This document shows, piece by piece, positions 1-13,700 of a stretch of 64,000 bases of DNA. Origin of the DNA: Phallus indusiatus (Eukaryota; Basidiomycota; Agaricomycetes; Phallales; Phallaceae); contig JAQFWX010000003.1 of the NCBI GenBank assembly GCA_027605045.1, positions 1,488,001-1,552,000 of the forward strand, written 5' to 3'. A program made the translations under genes and the position numbers. The notes beneath the pieces are model-generated. The model did no database searches and was not told where the DNA came from. It was given only the letters and a program-made list of their open reading frames with translations. The first letter of the stretch is position 1; every line of letters begins with the position of its first letter.

Positions 1-3000
1 TGCGATAGGTTGCTGATCGGATCACATCATCAAGTCAAGTTACCAGAATATGTCTTAAAGCCTGGGAGGGACTTCAAGTCAGGTCCGAATGATCTCTGCT
101 TCTTTCTTCTGTAACTTCGTACGTTTTCTCACCCACTGACACAATGCAGAGCATAAGATGCCTTACCTATTGATATGCGGACGGATCTACGGATATCAAG
201 TACCGGATATTGAACTTTTATGTTAAGTATAAGTTTGACTCGATTACCATCGTGATCAAGTATAACCATCAAGCGAATCAGTAATCAAAGTACATAGCAC
301 AGTGCTAAATTGAACGGAACTCGGACCATGTTGAAGAAGCTCTTATTGAGGTACAGCTATATGTGAGGCATATGCTCAATGTTTAGCAATCGGAGAGTCA
401 TGGATAAGACTTGTAACATGACTTAGGAAAACCGGTCCAGGCCACTGCACTCGGCGCGAACTCGGAGTGGATACAATCCACTGATTGGCAGTGTGGCGCA
501 CTCCGTCACGGAATCTGAGTCAGATCCGGGATGGATGTGATCCCGGAGTTTCTGACCATTAATCAGCAACATTAACAGGAAAAGCTGTGGATCCCATCTT
601 AACTCGAGAGTGGAGGAACGATTGGCTAGTTTACTAAGTCTCATCTTGACGTTATCTCGGAACTTGTGAACGGCATCGAGAGAAGCATCGAGAAATTCAA
701 CCCAAATGAGTATTCTTATCACTCGCAATGATCTCTTCTTATTTTGAACTATTACTCCAGCTGAAACATTCACCGTTGGGCACAAGCGCTAGAATTACGC
801 TGGAGCGCATGAAAGTGTAAGTATATGCGGCGACGAGCGCTGACACGGGATCCCGTCAATCCGTGGCCGTTGATGCCGATTCGCTGCAATGTACGCCCAA
901 GATTGGTTAACGTGCCCTCAAACTTTCGTTGCTTGGCCCGATCTAGGAAAACCGAGTGACAAGTGGCGTTTTTGTCAGCCGCTCACTGTCAGGTCAGGAC
1001 GGATGGAAGTTTTTTGAGAAGTAAAACTTTGAACCTTTATCGCAAGGTGGCGAAAAAAGAATTCAGGAAGGGCGGTGGCTTCGCGTCAAAAAGGTTAACG
1101 GGCGATTAACGGCAAGAAGAAAAGGGAGCGAGTTAGACGCGGGGATAAACGCGGGGGGGTTAAGCGTTAGGAGACCGCTTCATGAAACTGTTCCAGTTCC
1201 ATGTTCTCGAAGCAACTTGCTATATGCGCAAGTGATGGTCTTTTGACGGAACCGCTGACGCTTGAAGTTGAAGCCTAACGCCTCATCAACTATTCATGCA
1301 GTGAGCTTGACGCTCTGCTGCGTGCGTGCAAGATGGGCGTAAAACTAGAATGGACTTCATCGGTGGATTTCAACTGCTAATTAACCTTTCATTATCGCAT
1401 TGAATGACAGAGCGTAATATGCCGAATCAAGTGAAGCCTTTGAATCCACAGATATGGTTTTGCGTTTCATTTCCAAGAGAAGGAACTTTCTGTATAACCG
1501 CCCCTTCCCCCTCGCTTCGAAACCCAAGATCTTCGAGTTAACTAAAAAAAATTCTCTCAGTCCTACTACGGAAAATTAGCGTTTGGTGTTTGAAAGGTGG
1601 CTTCGAAATTCCTTCGAAGTGTGTTGCGAAGATCAAAAAGACCAGCTTGGCAAAGGCGAAGAAAAACGGAATAGTAAAATGCGAGTGACAAGAGTAAAAG
1701 GGTGGTGGACGGGACTCGACAGATTTGGAATTTCTCTGACATACTTTACATCGACTAGATCGACTATCATTGAAGAGGTTATAGGAGGTTACGCTGACAC
1801 CGTGAGGGGACGGAGTGACGGAGTTAGGTGTTACGGGCGTATATATGGGGTATAGTGTAACGTTTTATTATTATTCTGGTCTCGCTTGAAGCTCGTCCTT
1901 GTTTTTTTTAATGTTTTATAGATCTGGCGCTATATACATAGCCTATACAGCCTTTCACATGTATTGGCTGGGTGGCGGGGTTACAACAACCATACATAGG
2001 CGCCCCGCTGCCAATCAGAAAAAATCGGCTAACCTGTTTGACACAAATTGAATTGAGCTTCGGAATAAAAAGGAATAAAGATATTCATTTCCTGACAGTT
2101 CGCTTCTGAGATTCTGGTATGTGTGTATATGGTGTGCGTTCATACAATATATTTCGTCTTGAGGTCTCGTCTTGCAACTCCGTTACCGCAAACTCAACCC
2201 CAGTGGGTCTGTTCTTAAGCGTTAGCATTCATTTTTTTGATGAAGTTCATTGTACGCGTGCCATTTTTTTTTGAAATGGATACATAGATCGTCTCCATGC
2301 GTAATTACTTCCGATTTGAAGGGGTCTCGACCTGTAAATAGACGAAACGGAGGATTTCTGAGAGCGCTGAAGAAAAACACACATACACACATACAGTATC
2401 ACACTGGCAGTCGTATTCATAGGTGGAGGATTAAATATTCAAGCCAGAGATAAAGATTATTCCGATCTATACTAACGCCACAAAATAATGAGATTCGTGA
2501 GGAGACATACTATTTTTCTTTCCTACCCCTCATCTAATCGACATACATATGGTGTCATTGTTCCACCTGTCGGAAAATACTTATAAGTACGAATAGTTAA
2601 ATCCTCGCTTAACGTTGCGTAGTAGACTACATACATATATAGAGTGGGCTCTAGTATGAGCTCTGATCTCTGATCTCCATTGAATTGAATTGAAATTTTT
2701 TTCCCTGTACGTAAACGTGGCTTTTTTTGAAAGGAGAATTCTCAGGGCAAAACAAGTGTTTTTTCAAATTAGAGACTGTTTTTTTTCAATGGCTCTCAAA
2801 TGGAACCTCAGTTGAATTTGTTTATGTATATGTACTAAATTTAAAAGATCGTCTCCTTAATTTGCGTTGGTGGGCTGAAATTTTTTTCTTGTTTGAAGGT
2901 ACATACCACGTATATATATATATATTTACTCAAGGCTGTGTATAGGATCAGAAGCCAGGTTAGGATCAAATCATTGGAATTCAAAGAGCCTCGTGTTTCG

Positions 3001-5950
3001 TCGACAATATTCCACTGAGTTGACTATATAGCCAGTGATAATAGCGGTATATAGGCAAGTTTATCATCCGAAGTAAACACATGTATGATGCTTAAGCCCA
3101 CGGCAGATAAGACCATCAATACAGCGAACGTGTTTATAGAACAGTGTACCTATACACTTGTCATTCAGTCATTGATTGTCTGTGGTCGTCAAGCAAACAA
3201 GCAAGTAAAAAAACATTGATCTATGTATAAGAAGGTAAATTACATACATCCAAACTTTTCATCATCAAGTTTAGGCTTATGTTACAGGGAACCTTTTTTT
3301 TTTTACTCTGAGCCGGGCCCGATCTCGCGTCTCGCGCGACCTGATCGAGATCTAAAAGCAGATCCAAAGCCTAGTCCACACTTCCGATCCCTTCACATGC
3401 GACACAACAAATGACGATAACTAATCCGGAATGCCGAACGACGGCATTTTTAGTTCCATCAATTGTATCATCAAAGTTCTTTTCATACATTAAAAATGCA
3501 TATGCCTTACTGAGTAAAGATCTGTGTTCGGAATTTAGGAAGTGAGGGGGGAAGGTGAAGAAGATCTTTGGAGCTTGAAGCTTGAAAATTGAATTTCAGG
3601 AAAACTCGAGTGCTCTAATAAGTAATTATCTTCAGGAAGGGATCTAAATGAGGTATGCTAATTACGCCCGGAGCTTGCTTTCGCTACTACTATTAGCCGT
3701 TCACAAGTTCCCCGAGAATTTACGTTACCCAACTGTTTATTTTCCCAGATTTTCCACAGCTTCTTTGATTTTCTCAGAAGGGTTGCTTTCTCTCTATTTT
3801 TTTCCCTCGCAATTGACAGACGAACGGTTCTTTTTTGAGGAGATCTTAATGCACATATGTGTGGAGCGAGTGCGTCTGTCGCTAAGGAACTTATACAATA
3901 ATTTCATTCGCAACTTCGTTGGGAGCGCATGATTTTTTCGTCGGAGTGCCGTTGGAGCTTTTGTCTTACTTTCTGGAGTGGGTTTCTTTGGAGCTTTTGC
4001 ATGTGAGCATGATATGGAAGATATATAGAGATAATCATTGCCCATATACCCCCGAAAGGAAAATTCCAGGTTTTGGCTCCAACTGCAAGCTTCGTATCAA
4101 ACTATTTTCCAGTGAATTATGTAGTATCTGTTCGCTTGTAGCAACCCTTTTCTGCTACACAAACGCTGAGTAATGATAAAGCAATAATTATAGACAACAT
4201 TCTGATGTCTAATACATCCCTCACAGGTTCGAAGAAAAAAAGAGGCAAGCGGATCGCCTTCACATATGTAGTATCAATCAGGAACCTCCTTTTTTGACTT
4301 CTCTCACAGAGGTATCAAATCACGGCCTCAGCCCGTGCGAGCAGGTTCTTCTGCTTAAAGAATTCCTATCAGAATGATACAGTACAGCTATTTGTTGCAT
4401 CATACATAATACATACATCAACATCTTTCAACACCGTCCGTCCATTCACCACCGTCTCTGTTCCCCGTTCTTGTTTAAGCTTTTAAATCGCCGTAGGGCG
4501 GAGCATGGTTTAGGCTAATATGCAAAAGGGGGGCGTTGTATATCGCGGACTCGGAGGAGGGAATAAACATGGAATAAGTCTATATGTGTTATATATACAC
4601 TACGATGAGGGTGCTGTTTAAATTTGTACTGATGCTGTTGAGAAGACTGATCAATGCCGGCATATGCAGGGACGAAGGATCTCTGCGTAACGGACCTTGC
4701 AGATAGAGCACTAGCACAGTTATGTTTTTCCCCTAATATTTAAAGTGCATTAGAGTAGAAGTATAATTCTCAGAGGAGAAAACTTGAAAGGATACCAACC
4801 AGTTCGTTTAAGAGGCTTCTGGGAAAGCTGTATGATTTGCTCGAACGAGCTGATATTTATATTTAACCGTACACAGCCCTTCTGGTTTTGAAACCCTTCA
4901 AGGCCGAGTAGCTCAAATATGAGAGAGCGATCGGGAGGGCCGGAATTGATACTGTTTCGTCAAGAAAATCGGTCATGGAACTGCATATTCTGGACTATTG
5001 ATGTCATTGAAGCATATGGAATAAATTGAGGGGAATGGTTTTCCGGAGGAGAGATGAGGGGAATACATACGGAATGCTCAGGTTGAGTTTTGAGTTTATT
5101 ACCAAGTGCCAGTTCTGTTGTAGCTGATAGCTGAACGACATGGCTGTCCCGCCTCTGAAACACAAATTTGATTGCTTGAAAGTTTTACATAGGACGCGAA
5201 ACGCACGCGGCACACACAGAACTAGACCGTCATCAAATTTAAATGCACAGTATTATAGCGCAACCCTATGAACCAGTTTTTTCTCGATCCCGATCATCGT
5301 CAGTAGTCAGCGAGAAGAAGAACTTCACACACACGGCTCGGCCATTCGGAGAAAGAAAAAGGGTTCAGCGGCGGAGACGTCGTTATGTAGTCTTTAAGAG
5401 TTGCAACGTGAGCGAGTGTTTTGTTGGCGTTGAACCTTCTTCCGCCAGGGAGAGACCAAAAGTTCAATAGCAAAATTTAATAATAACATTTTGGCAGGGC
5501 AGTCTAGTGCACTCGACGACTTTGAAATCAAGACCCGGGACATGGTGTCGGTTGCAGCCGAATTTGCTCGCGTGCGCGCGTGTGTTCGTTGAGACAGTAT
5601 AACTTCACACGGTCAACCCGATTTTTGTCTGGGATTAAGTAAGCAGGTGTTTTTTTTTTCGCGCTGACACTCTCTGGATGGCTCACTGAAGGCTCTGGAG
5701 CTGGTTGGCCTGGTCACGGAGATCGTGGGAAAGCAACAGCAAATTTGAAAAAATACCACGTTTTGGCCAAATATGGCATAACACCCAAAACACCTTTGGT
5801 CCCTTAAAACGAGTTACCCGATTTGTAACTTAGTCGATTAATAATTTATGATTATTTTTATTTTATTTCTGACATTTATTTTTTCTGTTCTGAAAAAGAA
5901 ATTAATTCAATCTAGGCCGCGATTGCACACAGTATGAGTGTTTATATAAT
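1..5950. other. gene-poor intergenic region
   Basis: I find no coding region here that I can support. Open frames are short (120 codons at most), share no recognisable domain, and do not join across plausible GT..AG introns into a family I know. Only simple-sequence patches stand out, such as a short TA run near 2911-2924 and ACATAC-type runs near 4395-4425. Genes lacking recognisable homologues could be missed. Confidence 0.6.
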
Positions 5951-6226
5951 ACATGTTATATTATATATGTCCCCCATCTCTCTCAGCTTTGTGCTCCCCT
6001 TCGCGGTGCTCTTCTCCTTCTCGTCTCCCTCAGTATCCTACTTCTTCTCCTCCAACCACTTTCGCATAATTCTTTCTATCCATCCAACTGAGGGACGACG
6101 CCTACTTTACCTTCTACCCGCACACGACACATTCACCACCACCTCCCATACCCACACGCCATATAGTTTCACTCGCCAGACGCGAACACGACTTTTGCCA
6201 CAGACGCAAACCTGGAACTATTCACA
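5951..6226 (+). promoter_or_regulatory. CT-rich leader/promoter of the FYVE gene
   Basis: The roughly 270 bases before the FYVE-protein start are strongly pyrimidine-rich on the + strand (many CTCTCC, CTTCTC and TCTCTC blocks). This is typical of fungal core promoters and leaders just upstream of the transcription start. The start ATG at 6227 has a good context, CACAATG. An upstream ATG at 5935 opens a frame that overlaps the start in a different frame. Whether it is in the transcript cannot be seen. Confidence 0.45.
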
Positions 6227-7799
6227 ATGCCTTCTTCATTAACACAACGCATAATCGCCTTCGATGCTCAGCAACAACAACAGCAACAACAGCAGCAGCA
6301 GTTTCAACAGGCCGAGTCGCAACAGTCTCAACCACTAGCCGACTTGCCTCAGAAGAAGCTTGCAGACAGCCAATTGCCACTCGTGCTTCCTCCAACTTCA
6401 TCGCAACCCGTACCGGTTTTGAGCATCAAACCAACGGTTAGTCGGAGAGATAGTGAGAACGATGGAATGTCTTTGTTTATGGGTTACAACAATGGTGCGT
6501 GCGCGTCTTATTGCATACTCTACCTTCCGCCTTGGCTTAACATTCATACTTCTTTCAGACTCGTGTGCTTCATCTATACTCTCTCCTATCTCAGATAACA
6601 CTTCATGCTCTTCCAACTCTGGCTCAGCCTCGGCTCCAGATCTCGCATCACTCGACCGTGCTCGTCTTCCCCATTCAGGATCACAGTCCTTGTCATTCTC
6701 ATTTTCCTTGTCGAAATCCAGAGATCGACAACCGTCATCACATCAATCTTCAAGGGTGATAACACACCCTATTCCCTCTCAATGCCGGAGAAACGAACAT
6801 CTCGCTGTCCTCATTCCCCGCACTCTCTGGAAGGTCAGTATCTCGTGACAACAGTTTCAGGATGTTCCGGCAAGAAACTAATCATTTATCGTTGTTTAGC
6901 CTGACAGCTTAGCTAACAAATGCGACAAATACGCCTGTAAAGTCAAGTTCTCCGTTTGGGAGCGTAAACACGTGAGTCACCACAGGTTGCACAGGATGAT
7001 TTCGGGTTGCTCATCACAAGACCCGCTTTTTTTCATTTTTTTCTAGCACTGCCGCAAATGTGGCGGAATCTACTGCCGTGCATGCTCAGCCAGAACAACA
7101 CCTTTGCTCGACGCCTCCAAATTACCATTCCTATTACCCCCTCGTGATACACCAATACACCAATTCGCATCACCAACTGCTCCGGTTTACGAAGCCCGCG
7201 TATGCGATGATTGCTTTGACCAGCTCCACGGATTCAAATCCGCCTCGAGATCGTCAACCAGCTCAGAAGAAGACACATCGTCATTAAGATCAGCCAGTCG
7301 ATTATCTAACAACACCACTACATCCACACCTAAACCCGTTGTCCCACTTGTGAATTCATACTCTTCGCTCTCAACATTATCACCCTCTACACCTCCAGAC
7401 GATACGCCACTCAATGTTATCATACCACGAGCTAGAGCCCGATCCGGATCGCCACGTCATCGGACTTACTCTAACCCATATTGGCCTGATCCACCTGTCG
7501 TCAAGACCACAAAGCTTGAAGGCGATTTAGATAGGTACCCACTCAAAGATCCTAGTCAGACGTGTAAAGCGGCTGGTGGGGGTCGTTGGGAACCTAAACA
7601 GTATTCTCCGAGGTGGGACAGTCGCTTACCGGATGGTAGACTCCGATATGAAGTCGAGGCGGAGAGAATTGAAGAGGAAGAGCGAGAGAAGCTCGCTAAT
7701 CCTGTTATTGTCGACGGACCCATTCGTGTTCGGAGACCACAGACTATTCCGGCGCCGCATGAGCGGAGACCACAGAGATATCAGCTGCCTACATTTTAG
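6227..7799 (+). CDS. FYVE zinc-finger protein
   Basis: Predicted 455-residue protein from four exons (6227-6494, 6559-6833, 6900-6971, 7047-7799), all with GT..AG introns of 64-75 nt that close in frame. Residues 1-180 are low complexity: an 11-glutamine run near residues 15-25, then a Ser-rich stretch. A FYVE domain follows from about 178: a WKPD (WxxD) motif, C189 and C194,the core RKHHCRKCGG, C215, C218, and a last pair in VCDDC. FYVE domains bind phosphatidylinositol 3-phosphate on endosomal or vacuolar membranes, so a membrane-trafficking role is inferred. The Ser/Pro/Arg-rich C-terminal tail has no recognised domain. The first cysteine pair is spaced Cx4C rather than the usual Cx2C. It stands alone between two gene-free stretches. 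The FYVE call is strong; the exact cellular role is unknown. Confidence 0.85.
6269..6301 (+). repeat. CAR trinucleotide repeat coding polyglutamine
   Basis: Eleven consecutive CAA/CAG codons in exon 1 of the FYVE gene, followed by TTT CAA CAG. It is a mixed-codon repeat, so it is less prone to slippage than a pure CAG run, but its length may vary between strains. Confidence 0.9.
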
Positions 7800-10700
7800 A
7801 GGTCAAGATATCTTTCTATTCCCCCCCCCCCTTTGCCCCCCTCTATACCCGACTATGACACGCTTATGTTTTATTCCCTCTCACTCTCCTTCCCGATCGT
7901 CGCTTTGAGAAACCTGTTTATTCTTTTGGTTCATCGCTTTCGCTTTATACCAGTCAATCGGCCGTGCAACTTTTCTCTATTCTCGTTATCGATTGAATCC
8001 GCTCGATTTCCAACCATGTACTATTTTTCCTCATTCATGACTCTTTACACGAACTTTCTTCTCTTTTCCCTTTGTCCTATTTTATGATTGTCCCGCTCTC
8101 CTAAACACTACACTACCACCGGCGTATATTCTTTTCCTTCTCTCTCTCTCTCCCACGTATCATCTGTTCACATATATCTTCATATCTCATATAGTTACCC
8201 CATTCCATTCCCCATCCATATTCCATTTCATTCTCAGGTGTTTCCTTCTCCCCTTCCCCTTCATCCAATCATACATACATATAGAATATAGTGTACTATT
8301 CTGACTTCTATTTTCCTTTTTTTCTCTCTGCCTACCAACGCCCCCTCGTCCAATGTGTTGTGTTGTGTTTTTTTTTGTTTCCCATTAGTAGTACTAGCTT
8401 CCTATTTTTGTTCTGTTTTTGGGCTTTTTTAGGTATATAATATAGTGTACGACAGTATTTTTTTCTCTCACTCAAACTCTTATGGTGTGATGCGTGCCTA
8501 TTTTTTGAACTTGAGAAAGCTTCAAGCTTCATTTTTTGTAAAGCGGGGTGATTATTTGTAATCTCCGGAATCCTTTTCTTTATAGCTGAGGTGTTTGTTA
8601 ATCTGTTTTGTCTTCCGATCGTCCTTCTCATTTGGCTATGATCGCCGCTCTCATTTTTTAAGTAACAAAGCAGACTATTTGGGAAATAAGATCATTATTA
8701 AAAAAAAAGGATGTTATGTATGACAAAAACAGAACAGGGCTGGCTATGGAACATGTAAAAAATATTAATCTTTATGAGGCGGTACTTATTAAAACGAAGA
8801 AGACCGACGACGGCGTACGGAGTACGGAGGACGATGGATTGGTATGCATTATGCATTATGGGTTATAAGATTATGGATCCCCGGATAGCCGATGGTAATT
8901 TTTTGTCCTTTTGTCCTTCCTTTGTTGACGTCAGCTTTGCTCTGGATGAATATCTTGTCCGAATGAAAAAGCTGATCCATACAAAGCCTCGTTCTTTGTT
9001 TTTGAGATCCGATGTGATATTTCATGGGAAGGGTATTACCGGTGCTTTTTTTAAAGGAAGCAGAACGTTTAAGTTGTTCTCTTTGGTGTCGAATTTGAGA
9101 TTGGACGGGTTTTCTTTTTTTTTATGTACAGTCTTCAAGTTTTGAGGTGGGACCTCATCGAAGCTGGACGTTTGTGCATGATCATGATGAACTCGCTGAA
9201 TTTGCTATAATATGCGTATGTACGTAGCCGTCCGCGCGCAAGGTACAATCTAGATTTCCTCCGAATCGTTCAAGATCTTCGTATTATCCGACGATCAACT
9301 CTAATGACCGACGTACATAATACCATTATTGAGGGTGCACAAGCAATTTTCTAAAAGGCCGACGGGGTCAGACGACCATACAATGTATATGGTAAAAATA
9401 TTAATGACCTTGTCTTGTATGTATGTACATATCATCCATCGTTCATGTATGCCCTGGCCGACCCGGGTTCTCTCTCTCTCTCTCTTTTGGTTAATAGCCG
9501 TCTATGGCAAATTGGTATGCGCAATGTCAATGACATCGAACAAACGGCCACGGCAGAATTCAGATAATAGATCTCATCGTAATAATCGTGTAGTACATAA
9601 CATCATAGTTCATAAGGGTAGATACCTGTTCCGTCCTCAGGCTTCCCCTTCTTCAATACATGGTTCTTATGATGACAGTACAAGCCTCGTGTCCGAGTCG
9701 CGCGTTAACTCTCACAGAACCTTATGTTAGGTTTACCGCGCTTGAGAGGTAAGTAATTTATTTAAGTAAACCTGCAAAGCGCATGTGGTCTGTGGAGTAG
9801 ATAGTAATCTCCCAGGCCCTCTTTCCTCTTTCTTCTTCTGCAACCCCCTTCCTCCAGGCTGGACCGCGCGAACCCGACCCGAACGACCCGACGACGGAAC
9901 GTCCTCAGCGAGTCGCGTACGGGCTTCTTTTTTCGACCTTACCCCGGCTGGACCACGAAATGGAATCTTCATCCCATATTCAATCTATATCCTAATATTG
10001 CCTGCCCGTGTGTTTTACTATATATGGCACATAGCGCATTCCCCTTCCTGGCTGACTGGACGTGAAAGGAAACTTGAAGAGAAACGGGAATCATCAGATT
10101 AAATATGAGAAGAAAAGAACAACAGCCTCAATAATCAATTTAAAGGAAAATGAAAAGAGGACTAGGCCAGGACCCGTCTTTTTTTTTCCCTTCTTATTTT
10201 TCAAAAAGTTTATTCACAAACGGCGAACTTTTTTTCATAAATGAGAAGAGGTGTCTAGCTCACATAGATTTGATAATAGTTTAATCGGAAAGCCAGAGTC
10301 TTTTGCGGCTCTTCTTTCGGCGGATTCCAGCTCGTTTGGCATTTTAGATATTCCATGCTACAGAAACTAGATTGAGGTTCCTGAATCCTAACCTGAACAC
10401 CCGCACCCGACCCGAGAGGGGTGACATGATTGATCTATGTATAAGCTGAGTGAGCGAGCTGCTGAAATAAAACTTGGGCCTATACGCGTGTAAAAGATAT
10501 TCCGGCGCGGGATCTCCAAGCGGGGACTTACCCTAGACTTACCCTTGGCTTTGAGGCTAGTACTCTAGTACTATTGGTGCACACGACCCTCTGATTACAA
10601 TCTTCCGAATCCGCCAAATCTGTTTATCTGTTTTAAAGTTTGTCAAACTTTTTGGTGATGCGCGCATCGGTTTCTTGAGCGAAGCCAATGGTGATTTTCG

Positions 10701-13700
10701 GAACAGCCATGTTTTGCTATTTATCATCCATGTAATAGAGTTTCTATCCCAAAGGAACATGTATGTATGTATATTGCAGAGTATATATCAACAGCTTAGG
10801 TCTTTTCGTTTCACTTGCTCACACTCGGAGTCTAGCTAATAGCGGCTCGTTTGGCGCAGAACCGGATACCGACGAGAATAACCAAAACATACTCGCGAGC
10901 AAGCCAAGGGTTTTTCAGCACTAATCTTGCATTTCCACCCCATAATTTACATTTCAGTGTCAAACGCAATTTGAAATATGCCTGCAAACACATGACACTC
11001 ACGTTAGCAAATACAACATGTACATATGTTCAATGTTCAAATTCTAAGGTGCCCAAATGATACGGATTCCCAAATTGAGCGATGCCTCGGAACAAATATA
11101 TGCAGTCATACCTGAAATCATATGCATTTACGGGATTATCTATCTTGATCTTCGCTATCATGTCCATGATATATTGGTATTCGTCAGAAGTGCCAATGGG
11201 TCTTTTGAATTGCAGACGATCTAGTCTTAAACGTTACATCACTTACCCGTGTCGATATTTGAAAAAAAAAACTCTTGTCTTTTGATTTTGAAAATTGCAG
11301 TGAGACCAGATAGCCATGATAACTATTCATTATCCACTATGTGAGTTATAAAGGCACTTGTCAAGAGTTTAGGAGCGAGGAGCAACATTTTTTATCATAC
11401 CCACTGAAGTTCATTAAAGCGTTGGAGCTGGAGCTGTTGCTAGTGCCGTGAGACAATACGAGTGGGTATAGGTGTGGAGACTCTGGAGAAGTGTTGTGGA
11501 GTCGGTGACTTAGAAGCGACGGATGTCCACATGTGATTATTGTGCTCACAAGTTCGGTTTCGAATTGCAGTTTTGGACATACATAAATACAGGGATTAAC
11601 TCCGCTGCAGATGATGTTCAAGGAACTGGCGTATGTATTGTATGTATAGACAGGTATAGACGTACTGAATTACTAGACCAATCTCAAATAACCCCATCAT
11701 TCGCAGTCTAGAACCTAATACATTTCAGCAGCGGACCAAGCTTGAAGGCAAATCTCGGCTTATTTGACTTACACTTGGGATGGTAATTCAAATCCAACGA
11801 AAGATCCATTACACTTTGGGTCAAATCTAAAGAAAATGCAGGGCTGATGTTCGAAAGCCGTCCTAGGCTCGGAGAGTGGTCAGGGTTGCATACCGGTGGT
11901 GATTATGAGTTATTTAAGTTACATGGGCGTGTTGCTAACGGTGACATGTTTATGTCCGAGCGATCATGTTGATTCCTCGCCTCGGATTCGTCTCGGAGAT
12001 GACGATAGAGACCTGCGACACGTCAATATAATAAGAATTTTGTGTGAAGTAAGGGATTCAATGTGTTGTTGTATTTGAGAATGTACGATGAAATTTGGCT
12101 GATTGCTCGGGCTCAAAATTCGGACTCAAGATTCGGAATTCAACTCGGACTTAGACTCAGATTCGGGGGGCGCTATCAGCTCAAATGCAGCCGATGACAT
12201 CATCTATCAGTTCAAAGCTGTGAGAGTGTTTCTCGCACAAAAAAGCGGTGTAAATTTACATCAATTCTTCTCATGTTATGTACTTATGTCGCGCGGGTAA
12301 CACAACACTGTTCGTGATAGCGGAAAGACCGTTCATAGGATGGAGGTCTTCTACTTTCTCTTGGAGCCACTGCGAACTTTGACATGATGGCCAGACTTGA
12401 TGGTCGCAATTCGCTGGTACCTGGCAAAATGTTGGACACATCATAGATATAGATGCGTTATTTGTTCAATGTCTCCCTGATGAACAGTAGTTGAGCCACA
12501 AGTTCAGGATCTTTACCATCAACCACGCCTCTCAAGTTTAGCTCAGGTCCTCTCTCTCCCGTTATTACGTCAGCCAGTTCAAGAACGCGTGTTCTACGGT
12601 TGTCGCGCAGGGTACATGATGTATCGCCGCGAAATATGTCTCGACTTGTGTTTCCTTTGTTTTTCTTATTCGCCTCGGGCCTTACGTTGGATGTCGGAGT
12701 CCACTCGTGGAGAGAACAGTAACGTGTCGCACCGGTTCAGCTTATACGTGGAGCATGCTGAGTGTTCAATTTACGCAGACGGTGTTCTAAAAGACCTTTT
12801 CATGCCGCCCTCTTTTCACATCAAACCATAGCCAACTTGGGCCTGAAAACCTTGGCTCATAAAACTAAAAACAAAAGCCACTCCATCGCAAATATGTTTA
12901 CGTATCTCACGCACACACAAACACATACTCCGAAGCACGCAAATTCAATAGGTGCACAGCCATGGGCAACTAATCTTGACAAATGTGTTGTAGGCAGGAT
13001 CATAGGTCTCGACGGGACCCATTCAAATGTCATTTCTATGGTAGAGAAGAGTGGCAAACGTCAACCCAATTATAAGAAACCAAGCGCTGGTAGTAATAAG
13101 TCGTGGCCGGATTGTTCCTTGCAATTGCACTACTTGGTCCGGAGAACGATAACAGGTATAACTAGTGCCGTATCTATTAGGTATGTGTCATTTGGCCTCA
13201 TTTACATAAAGACTAAGTTGTAAACCAACGCTCATTCGGAACAGCGCAATTTGTTATCTTCAGCTTCCTATGAAGTTTAGGAGTAGGTTTTGAAAATACT
13301 GCGATCGCGCAAATGGGCTATTATTACTTTTAATGATATTAGGTATCTGTCAGTAAGTCAAGTAAGCAACTGTCATTTTCAAAACAAGCAGGGACCGCCA
13401 TGCAGAATTTGATGATCTGGCAGAGAGGTAGAGAGGGAGAGGGATACAGCTTCAGTGTACTGGCTTATTTGATTTTTCTTTCTTTGATTCTTATGATTAG
13501 ATTGGCACGTTTGTTCGATTCCCATGCATTGTACCGCGCCAAGGTAACGTTGGGGACAACAAAGGAGACTCAATGATAAAACTTCCTTTTGCTTTGACAG
13601 GGCCTCGAGGCCCGCGTTTAAACAATCTCCTAATCTTAACTTGTTGTGAGTCATGGAAGGGCGGATTGGTCGGACGGGTGAACGGACGGAGGGACGGACG

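Noticed and set aside
5934..6242. 102-codon frame overlapping the FYVE start
   Set aside because: Low-complexity translation of a CT-rich leader. Possibly an upstream ORF but not a gene.
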